64,000 nucleotides of DNA from Auricularia sp. M13 (taxonomy: Eukaryota; Basidiomycota; Agaricomycetes; Auriculariales; Auriculariaceae), in the NCBI GenBank assembly GCA_037042915.1, contig CM073198.1, positions 558,001-622,000 on the forward strand, read 5' to 3'. Below are positions 55,669-64,000 of the stretch, piece after piece. The notes below the pieces were generated by a model. It was given only the letters and a program-made list of their open reading frames with translations, had not been told where the DNA came from and searched no databases. Positions within the stretch are counted from its first letter, which is position 1, and every line of letters begins with the position of its first letter. The position numbers and the translations under genes were made by a program.

Positions 55669-58100
55669 ATGTCGGGCTTTGTCCACACCGCGACGTCACA
55701 GGAATCGCGCCTCCAGCCAGCATCACTCAAAGACAGCGCCATTGACGACGCAATACTCACGCATACGCGCCTGCAGCCCGACGCACTGCAGCGCCGGCCG
55801 CTCGAGCATCCGCACGCACGCGAGGACCAGCTACTCGAGCACCCGGTCAACAGGCTGCGCGCACGCCACCGCGAGCCTGTCGCCGCGCCGATGCTGGACT
55901 CTACCCACAGTCAGGCGTCCGAGCTCGAGTACCAGCCCGGCCTAATCCCAAGCATCTTCGCAGACAGCGCGCCGGTGCGGAACGGCGCGCGCGTTGAGCG
56001 CCGCAAGTCCTGCGAACTCGCGTGCTCGCTGGGCGTGATGCCACAGCGTCCTTGCGCGGACAGCGCGCCGGCACTGTACGGCTCGCGCGCGGAGTTTCCA
56101 TCACGCAAAGACGTCGAGCGTCCTCGCACGGATGGCGCGCCGGCGGTCGAACGAGCGGGCGAGGCTAGCCAGCCCGTCGTCGACCGTGTTCGCGCTGACG
56201 GAGCTTCGGCGTTCGATGGCCCGCGCGAGGAGCGCCGCAAGGCAGACGACGGCGAGCTGCAGCCCGGCCCGCACGTCGCCCGTCTTCGCGCGGATGGCGC
56301 GCGGGCGGTCGAACGAGCCGGCGAGGCTAGCCAGCCCGTCGTCCAGCGTGTTCGCGCTGACAGTGCGCCGACGTTCGATGGCCTGCGCGAGGAGCGCCGT
56401 CAGGTGGACGACGACGAGCGCCTGCCCGGCCTGCACGTCGACCGTCTTCGCGCAGACAGTGCGCCGGCGGTCGACAGTGCGGGCGAGGCTGGCCAGTACG
56501 TCGTTGACCGTCTTCGCGCGGACCGTTCGCCTGCGGTCAACGGCACGCGCGAGAGCAGCAGTCACGGGGACGACGTCGACCACCCGCCTGGCCTGCACGT
56601 CGAGCGTCCTCGCGCGTATGGCGCGCCGGCGTTCGCGCGTGCGGGCGAAGCTGGCAAGCACCCCGACCAGCCTTCTCGCGTGGACAGCGGCAGCCACCAG
56701 CAGGACGACCCGCTCAGCTTGCTCCCACGGCTGCCCTACGCGGACGGCATGCTCGAGCACCGTCTTCGTGTGGACAACCCGTCGGCGTTCGACGACAGCG
56801 TCCTCCCCATCAGCGCGCCGGCGCCCGAGGATGCTCGCCCTGGTGCGCCCACGCTGAACGCATCGAGACTGATCGCTCGTGCTGGCGATTCTGGCGACGC
56901 GCGCGAGCAGCCCCTTCCGTTCGACGACGTCGGGCACCAGCTGGGCCTGCACGTCGAACGTCTTCGCGCGGGCGGCGTGCCGGGCCTCGACGTTGCGTCG
57001 CATCTGCACGAGGTCGAGCCTCGCGGCGGCATGGTCGGACCGCGTCTTCGTGTGGACGTCGCGCAGGTGCTGGGTCTTATGCCTGACTACCGTCGCGCCG
57101 TCGACTCATCGCGTCTTCGCGCGGATGGCGCGCCCGCGCAGGTCGGTGCGCCCCGCCAGCTTGCGGACACGATCCACCTAGATTCTCCGCGTTTTCGTGC
57201 AAACCGTGCACCGGCGTTCGGAAATACGCGCCGCCAGCCAGGCTACCTACTAGGCGACTCGCGCATTCGGGCGGTCTGCGCGCCGGCGCTGAACGGTTCG
57301 CGCCACCAGCCCTACTCTCATGGCCTGCGCCGACCGTCCGACCTGGAGTCCGGAATAGACCCCTTCAACGACGTCGATTCTGAAAGCGACTGCGACTCAC
57401 AAGCTGCGCTGCCACTCTATTGCAATTTCGCTGTTACAGGGCTTCTGGTGAGTTTCTCGGTTTATTTCGTTTTCGTTCACTCACCGCCTGCAGGCCATCG
57501 GCTTCGTGCATTCTCGCTGGCTACGAATGTTCGCTCCGCTGAGCTACGTGCTTCACGTTCTCGGCGCTCTCTGCATCGTCACCTGCTGCGGCACACCGTT
57601 CGTCCTTGCTGCCGGCCTCTATTTCGTCGTGAACTATCCTTCATCCGCGCTCGCTTTACTCATCTTCAATACTGCGGCAATAGTGTTCGCGTACCCTTTG
57701 TCATACATTACGGCCGTTGGGTTCCTCGATGCCGCGAACCAACTTGCTCCACGTCTCCCCATGCCAATCAAACGACTTCCTATGATAACAGTCAGTACCC
57801 TCACATTTCAAATCATTTCCTTACTTCGTGCAGGCAATTGCTATCGTGCATGCCCGCTTCCTGCGGATGCTCCGTCTCCAGAAATTTGCGCCCCTGATCC
57901 TTGGAGCCCTGTGCGTCCTTACGATCTGGAGCGTCATTTCTATCGGCGCCTGCGGGCTTCACTTCGTAATACAGGATCCTGCGCTCCGGAAAATATGGCT
58001 CATCCTCACGACAAAGGCCATAGGACTTGCCTGTCTCTTTTCTATCATCTGTGCGCGTATTTTTCTGGAATTGGGCACGTTCGCGCGGAAAGCAGCTTGA
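55669..58100 (+). CDS. Repeat-rich membrane protein with duplicated transmembrane exons (780 aa)
   Basis: Exons are 55669-57447, 57494-57790 and 57834-58100, with phase-0 introns of 46 and 43 bp (GTGAGT, GTCAGT; TGCAG). Residues about 90-560 carry some 18 copies of a module [LV]RADSAPA. Between residues 145 and 330 it alternates with 22- and 32-residue spacers (AGEASQPVV and GLREERRxxDD...PGLH), a 54-residue composite repeat. Exons 2 and 3 are homologous to each other: each begins AI..VH.R.LRM and LGALC..T and encodes two hydrophobic segments (for example VLGALCIVTCCGTPFVLAAG and ALALLIFNTAAIVFAYPL). The protein therefore has a large hydrophilic repeat domain tethered by about four membrane helices. 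There is no signal peptide, and the family is not recognised. Confidence 0.7.
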
Positions 58101-58289
58101 ACACCCGTCGACCTTTCGTTCTTGCAGTGTTTTCGAGTACCCAGCTGTCACCTTGCATTTCTTGTTTTCTTGACCTGTGTTGATTTTGCTGCTATCAGCT
58201 TGTTTCTTGAACCTGTTCATATCACTTGACGCGTGCGAAAGCAATCAATCAGTGTGTTCTTGACTTTCTAAAATGCTTACCTGCCCACC

Positions 58290-60200
58290 TTGCTGTATCC
58301 CGCGGCGAATGTCGAGAGTAGTTGTCTCATAGACCCTTTACCGCCGAGACAACTACTAGACTCACGGTTTTACCTGGCCATTCACATCCGGCCCCCGGTG
58401 CTCACACGGTGTCGCAGACCGCGTCTGCGACAATCGACGCCAGCAATCTATTGTGTAGTTGTCAGAATCAACAGCAGCCAAGTGCGCACGACGGATGTAT
58501 TGGTAAAAGTCACGACTGCTGGGAGGTTCATGCATCGAGGCATCAGGAGTGCCGAGGCTGGCGCGCGAGTATCATGGGGTCGCGATCGGTGGTTGTCAGA
58601 CCCCGGAATTCGGGAGAACGAGATAGCCGCAGCTCGTTGCGTCGCAATGCGTGGTGGTGTTGGGAAATATCGCAAGCACCGCCTAGGCGGCGGTACATAC
58701 GAGTGAGAGCTCCGGGAAAGAACGGGAAGGCTGAGGGGTGGAGGTCAAAGAACCATATTTTCGATCGAGTTTATGGGCGCAGGAATCAGGTGTCGAGTTG
58801 TGGCTGGCCAAGAGGGGATGGCATTCGAGAATCGCGGCTTGTGGTGGTGGTAGCAAGACACTGGCAGTGCTTCGTGGGTATTCCCAGCCAAGTGCCAGAC
58901 GGGTAAACGTCTCGTGAATGAAAGCAGCATGCTGAGGGTGGACAGGCATTGCGGACACATGGTACTTGTCGCAGCACTATACAGGGACACCCTCGGACTC
59001 GAGGGCGCGCGCTGTGATGGTGCTCTGGCAATGCCGCAAGGACGGCTGCGCTGACGGCGGGCAGCTCTGGGTGCGGATAGCCGCGTGGACCACCGAGGCA
59101 CGCAGAACCCAGGCGGCTGTCACGGTGCGCACAAGAGAAGCAGCAGGAGCCAACACACGGTCGGCTGCGAGCGGCATTTCCATACCGGGACATCGCAACG
59201 TTTGCGAAAGCTCGCGGTTTCCCGATTAGGATCCCGTCATCGGCCCTGCACCGCCACTGCGACTCTTCCCTGGCGGTCACGGTTCCGGCTGGGATCACCA
59301 CCACGAATCGCAATGCAACGCCGCCACGGCGGCTCTCTCGCTCTCCCGTATCGCGCACCATGGATCGCGAGCTGAACAATCTGCGCTCTCTCACTCGCAC
59401 CGCAATCTGACGCACTCGGGCTGCCTGACGTCTCGGCGCCGCTGAGATCTCGCCGCTGAGATCTCGCCGCACGATTCCTGAGCCCACATCCCAATCCTCC
59501 TCACTCGCTCAGATCGCTTTAGTTCTTTGGCAATCACCGATCGCAGATTCACCGTTACGGATCTACGTCGCTGGACGGGATTGCGCCTCACCGATCCCCG
59601 CACCACCACGATTCTACGGATCGCAATCCAATATCCCACCGGTCTACCATCGTACTCATGCTGGATCGGGAGACTCTGACAACCCCTTCCGGCCGTTTCT
59701 GCGCGTCCCCCTCGGTAACATGACGATGCGCCGCCATTTTCTTGCCACCACCACGAATCTCGATTCGAAAACTCCCTGCCTCCTTTCCTCCCATTGGATC
59801 TTTCGTCTCACGTGCCGATTCACAGATAACCACGAATCGCATGCGAAGTGGCCACGGTTTTCCCGTTTCTCCCGGATCGCGCACCACGGATCGCGAGCTC
59901 AGGTATGAGGTCGCTTCTGCACTCTCACACTCGCGACGCAACACTGACGCGCTCGGGCTGCTATCACGTCTTGCCACCAGCGTCAGCTCCGCTGAGATCA
60001 CGCCGCACCATTCCTGCGCCCACATCCCAATCCTCCTCATTCGCTCAGATCGCTTTACTTCTTTGACGATCACCGATCGCAGATTCACTGTTACGGATCC
60101 CTCTCTCGTATGCACCGACGTCTCGGTGCTGGATCCCGTCGCGTCTCATTCGTCGCAGCACCACCACCACGATGATATGATCGCGTGTCAATAATGGTCC
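58290..60200. repeat. Complex duplicated noncoding block
   Basis: Two direct copies of about 370-400 bp lie at about 59270-59640 and 59740-60130. They share GATCGCGAGCT, CCACATCCCAATCCTCCTCA, CGCTCAGATCGCTTTA and ACCGATCGCAGATTCAC. Earlier sequence (58560-58660) holds related words in inverse orientation. Open frames in this block are by-products of the repeats. Confidence 0.65.
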
Positions 60201-60415
60201 ACGGGTCTCCCATCGTTCTCTACAACCACGGATGGCGAGTGCCGGCTGTTTCTGCGCCATCCCCTCATGATCAGTAATATTACGATGCACCGGCCCTATT
60301 TAGCCAACACCGCCTGCTGGATCTACCGCAGCCTCGGCGCTGAATGAGATCGCAGCACATTGTTTCTACGCGTGAACTTGTATCTATGGATGAAGTCCTG
60401 ATTTCTCTAATACTA

Positions 60416-60840
60416 TCATTTCAAGTTGCACAAACATCTCTTTCGGCGCGAGGAATAGTTTCTAAAGGTAGAGTCGCGAATCCAGGACGCCCCCCTAAGC
60501 TTGTGGCCTAACCAGAGCTTCCGTGACTGATCGAATGGTGCGGGGTCTGATTCGTGTATCTCCACCCATGTTGTACCGCGTCGTATCCAAGCTTTATGAT
60601 AACGACTCGTGGGATAATCGTATTGGAATATGTCGTAGTCCCGGAGTCCGCGTAGAAATCGATCGTTGACCGGCGCAGCCAGCGTTTCTGCACTGGACGA
60701 AGGAAGATAGAAGAAACCACGACCACGGCGCGTTCTCCTGTGCACGAACAACTTGTTGTGCATCAGAAGAAGCGTTCGATGCGCGAACTCCCACGTACCT
60801 CAAGTTCGGAACTTCCGGTGGGTATTCCTCTGCGAGCCAT
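60416..60840 (-). CDS. Small hypothetical protein (125 aa, two exons)
   Basis: Exons are 60840-60799 (MARRGIPTGSSELE) and 60751-60416, with a 47-bp phase-0 intron (GTACGT...ACAAG). The second exon has a natural composition: RRTRRGRGFFYLPSS, RGLRDYDIFQYDYPTSRYHK followed by AWIRRGTTWVEIHESD, ending RRKRCLCNLK. It is basic, with no membrane segment or known domain. The start could lie further up (61058), where an open frame continues. Confidence 0.4.
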
Positions 60841-61062
60841 TGTGATACGAGTCGCAGTGAGGTCGTCGCTGTACGATGGGTTTTGCGATCTCTCAGGCTG
60901 GTTAATATAGATCGTGCTGTACTCAGTGGCACAAAGAAAAATACGGTGATTGTGGCACAATAGACTTGTAATCTGCAGTAACGAGATGGCGCTCCTCCTC
61001 AGGATCGTAGCCGTTTTCCAGGAGGTGCAGTATAATCTAACAAAGGTTATTGACCTTCGCGC

Positions 61063-61410
61063 ATGCACCGTGGGCCGACGACTATAAATTTCTCAGGGCG
61101 CGAGATCATTGCGAGGGAGATCGTGCGACGCAACGTCGCCATCGGCTACACCGAGATTGAGGCGCCGGCCGCAGAAGGTAGTACTAGTAGTAGTGATTCG
61201 AACCCATTTTCAAGGCTCTATATAGGCTCGTCTGAAACTTCCAATCCAGTGAGTCTGCGCCGCCTGGTGCTTGCTACCTCCCGATCCCGATCGACCAGAG
61301 AGTTAAACGCACGCATCCGGTGGCGTGAGGAGCGATGCTCTGGCAAACTGGCATGGCGAGCGGAACGGGGGCGGGGGCGGGGGAGACCAAGGAGTCAAGG
61401 ATCTTGCTGA
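61063..61410 (+). CDS. Small hypothetical protein (115 aa)
   Basis: MHRGPTTINFSGREIIAREI... has a protein-like first half (VRRNVAIGYTEIEAPAAEGS) and an Arg-rich tail that runs into a GGGGCG-rich repeat. It is divergent from the gene at 60840. No domain. Confidence 0.25.
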   Translation: MHRGPTTINFSGREIIAREIVRRNVAIGYTEIEAPAAEGSTSSSDSNPFSRLYIGSSETSNPVSLRRLVLATSRSRSTRELNARIRWREERCSGKLAWRAERGRGRGRPRSQGSC

Positions 61411-61887
61411 TCATACGGTAGCACGTGGTCACACGGGTGGCGCAATGAATCTTTGGGCGGCCGTGACAATCGAGATAGTCAAGCGGCCTCGTGATTGCAA
61501 AAAAAAAAAGATTGCGCCTCCAATTTAGACTATAAATGACCGTGTCCCCTCAGAATCGTGGCGTCACATTCATACAATCCATGTTTCAATCACCTACAAA
61601 CTCACCTATATGCATCTCACGCCACCCTTCGTCCGAACAGCATCCAGCGTACCCATCTCCACAGCAGTAATCTGTACTGATATTTCCCGTCTTCCATCAC
61701 GTGGTCATGGGCTACGCTATGGGTATGTATGATATCACTCTCCCTGTCTCTATTTGCTGATAGGATTGGCGCAGACCTTTCATATTCACTCATGGAGGTG
61801 TGGGGGCAATCGCCCGATGGGCTCACTATGTGAGCCACTGAGGCGCAGAAAGCAAATTGGTGCGTCCACCCAACACTCTCAGTCACT

Positions 61888-61932
61888 CGAGATTAATCTC
61901 ATGTATTCTTAGAACACATGAGATTAATCTCG
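61888..61932. repeat. Perfect hairpin, 17-bp arms
   Basis: CGAGATTAATCTCATGT and its exact inverse flank an 11-nt loop. GAGATTAATCTC is itself palindromic, so each arm can also be a dimeric binding site. Confidence 0.8.
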
Positions 61933-62027
61933 ACGTGGTCTGAGACATATTAGATGTGGCAAGCGCCCCGCATAGATTAGATTAGATTCTGTCCTCATGT
62001 TCGGTGGCACGTTCGTTCTCCGATCCC

Positions 62028-62215
62028 CAGTCTTTGTGTTTCTCTCACTACGACTGGGGGTGCGTATCCGCTTGTATTCGCTCCATGTATCGTTTACTCA
62101 CTCGCATGTAGCTCACACGACGCGTACCACGTCTATTAGGTTCGCATTTATACAGTCTTTGTGTTTCTCTCACTACGACTGGGGCTCACACGACGCGTAC
62201 CACGTCTATTAGGTT
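62028..62215. repeat. Direct repeat before the copia gag, possible LTR end
   Basis: CAGTCTTTGTGTTTCTCTC...CGACTGGGG and CTCACACGACGCGTACCACG followed by TCTATTAGGTT occur at 62028-62143 and again at 62153-62215. The second copy lacks about 54 internal bases. GGTTATGAGCC after the second copy could be a primer-binding site. The matching far LTR lies outside the window, so this stays a suggestion. Confidence 0.45.
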
Positions 62216-62378
62216 ATGAGCCATCCGCGCGTGTAATCCTACGCAGACTAGACGTTGAGTCCCACGCGATTCATTGAAGACTCCCTGCTCGCTATCGCTG
62301 CCACCGTCGTCATTCCTTTGTCCGGTACATTGTTCTTTTGGTGCCACCCGCTTCTCCCCACCGACCTCGCCCGCCTAC

Positions 62379-64000
62379 GATGTCCTCCGGCTACAAGCTG
62401 TCTACATATGCTGGTGAGAGACTCACCGGACCCGCGACTTTCGCGGACTGGCGTACGGACATCGAGCTGTGGCTGGTCTCGAACGATTTGCTTTGGCTAT
62501 ACGTCGAGGGACCATGCCAGTGGGCACCGACTCAACTCAAAGCCGCACACGACGAAAGGCAAGCCGAGCTTGAAAAGGCCGCCAAAGACGCCAACGAGCC
62601 GTTCAAGAAGGAAACGTATCGTCCGCAACCTGGCGTGCCGACGACGGACGTAGAATGGCAGGCCCGCCGCATGATCTGCTACGCTGGCTTGTGCATGACC
62701 GTTTCGTCTGACTGTCGCAAGGCGATCAAGGCTTCCTCGAAAAACGACCCCGCCGCCGCTCTACACGATCTGACTGTCCGCTATGGTACTGATTCCGCTG
62801 CTACTCGCGTTCTCTTGTTCAAGGAGCTCCTTACGTCGCGCAAGCCCGCTGACAAGACTTGGAGCGCCTGGCATGACGAGGTCTTTACTAAGGCCAAACG
62901 CGCGTATGCTGCGACAGGCCAGCTGACTCTCGAGGAGTTCGTGTCGATGGCACTCATCATCTCGGCACCTCCCGACTGGGAAGATACACTACGCACGCTG
63001 CAGCACAAACATGCATTCGACCAGCATGAAACGCTCGTCCAGGACCTCATCAGCGAAGAGCACATCCGATCCTCGCGCGCGCAGGAGCAGGCGCATATTC
63101 AGGCTCTAGTCGCAACGCGCACCCCCTCGAATCAGTCGAAGAAGAAAGATAAAGGCTCGGGCTGCACGAACGCACCATGCGTCGCGTCTGGCCGCTCTGA
63201 GACCCACGACCTTCCGCATTGCTTCGAGGACGGCGGCGGCATGGCCAACAAACGCCCGCCCTGGTTCAAGTCACGTGCTCCGAAAGCGCAACTCGCCACG
63301 ACATCCACCGCGCCGGCAACGACTACGACTACCACCACCCCCACACCATCCCAGCCTCGCGCTATGACTGCATTTGTCGAGGAGCTGCCGGATTCAGGGG
63401 GGGATGAGTCTGACTCGTCGTATGAGTCTGGTGCGTCTATCGGGCTGTCTGCTATATCGGGCATTCCGGCGATCCCGGAGATGTCCCTGGACACCGCCAC
63501 TGCGAATCCGACTGCCGCCGATCTTGCAGCTGATGATCTTGCACCGACGTCGAGCTTCGCGGACTACCAGACGCCACGCATTGCGCTGTTCTCATATGGC
63601 GACCGCGCTGGTGCTCTGGATACTGGCGCCAACGACCACTTCGAATCTGACATTGCGCGTTTCACCAACTACCGTGCTCTCGAAACTCCCATTTACGCAT
63701 CTGGTCTGTTCGGCAGCGGCCCTCCCAGCATTGGCATTGGCGACGTGACGTACCGGCTCGGCAAAGGTCGTACTCTGAAGCTAAAGGACGTATTGCACAC
63801 GCCTGGAATCTCGTTGTCTCTGATTTCGATCTCGAAGCTCTGCGATGCGAACGACTCGATTGAGGCTGTGTTCGACTCTTCTGGCTGCGTGGTCCGCCGC
63901 AAGGGCAACCACAAAGTGCTCGCCTCTGGCTACCGCTCGAACGATGGTCTATATATGCTGCCTGACTCTGCTCAAAAGGTGGCTTGTCCTGCTCGCCGAT
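62379..64000 (+). mobile_element. Ty1/copia LTR retrotransposon, 5' part (runs off window)
   Basis: The gag-pol frame opens at MSSGYKLSTYAGERLTGPAT. The Gag region (UBN2-like, residues about 1-250) is followed by a Ser/Thr/Pro linker, a retropepsin-type protease region and the beginning of the integrase side. The visible part looks whole and is a single open frame to the window edge. Age cannot be judged without the second LTR. It is not a host gene. Confidence 0.85.

Larger units (their letters stand above)
61411..62378. other. Intergenic, with hairpin and copia-leader repeats
   Basis: It contains a poly(A) run at about 61499-61509, the hairpin at 61888-61932 and the direct repeat at 62028-62215. 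No gene. Confidence 0.45.

Noticed and set aside
56101-57009. Minus-strand open frame of 302 codons
   Set aside because: It is a mirror of the GC-rich repeat domain on the plus strand. The plus strand has a start, introns and membrane exons.
61185-61210. tRNA-like T-loop word (GATTCGAACCC)
   Set aside because: The flanking bases do not pair as a T-arm, and no acceptor or anticodon arm is found.

Overview
The window looks like nuclear DNA of a mushroom-forming basidiomycete (Agaricomycetes). The evidence is about 46 to 52 bp introns with GTNNGT donors and CTGAT-like branch sites, a GC-rich coding bias, a CxC2/KDZ transposase, an expanded F-box family, an NB-ARC/TPR (NLR-like) protein and Ty1/copia gag-pol. 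This is a family-level inference; no species marker is present.

Region 1 (1-12.6 kb) is a rearranged host gene block. A divergent pair, an F-box gene facing a two-zinc-finger gene, occurs at 1.05-4.0 kb and again, inverted and damaged, at 10.1-12.5 kb. Between the copies lies a four-exon NLR-like gene (5.1-8.3 kb). A C-terminal piece of a paralogous NLR opens the window (1-353). A Tc1/mariner-pogo-type MITE sits at 9336-9912. The second F-box copy is cut at 12486 by a TE-like end that recurs, inverted, at 29331-29406.

Region 2 (15-28.6 kb) appears to be one decayed KDZ-transposon neighbourhood. It holds the transposase (minus strand), a large conserved-looking gene of unknown function, a 110-residue protein whose N-terminus resembles the histone H3 tail, another unknown gene, a Cys-rich zinc-binding-like protein and a lysine-rich chromatin-type protein. 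The larger genes carry frameshifts. Several promoters carry clusters of CGTGGTG/CACCACG, which suggests one regulon or one mobile unit. No termini were found.

Region 3 (28.8-34.9 kb) is a LINE: a GATTAACGG repeat array, a coiled-coil ORF1, then ORF2 with endonuclease, RNase H and RT in that order. The RNase H domain has lost its catalytic residues, while RT is open for 909 codons.

Region 4 (36-44 kb, with an outlier at 52.5 kb) is a tandem F-box family. Each complete copy has a 110-nt first exon and a 50-52 bp intron. Region 5 (44-55.6 kb) is gene-poor, with a recurring TATA/CATCTGCTATG start cassette and a 1-kb GAGTATC-rich array that truncates an F-box gene. Region 6 has a membrane protein with about 18 RADSAPA-type repeats (55.7-58.1 kb), a duplicated noncoding repeat block (58.3-60.2 kb) and two small genes. 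Region 7 (62.4 kb to the end) is a Ty1/copia element running off the window.
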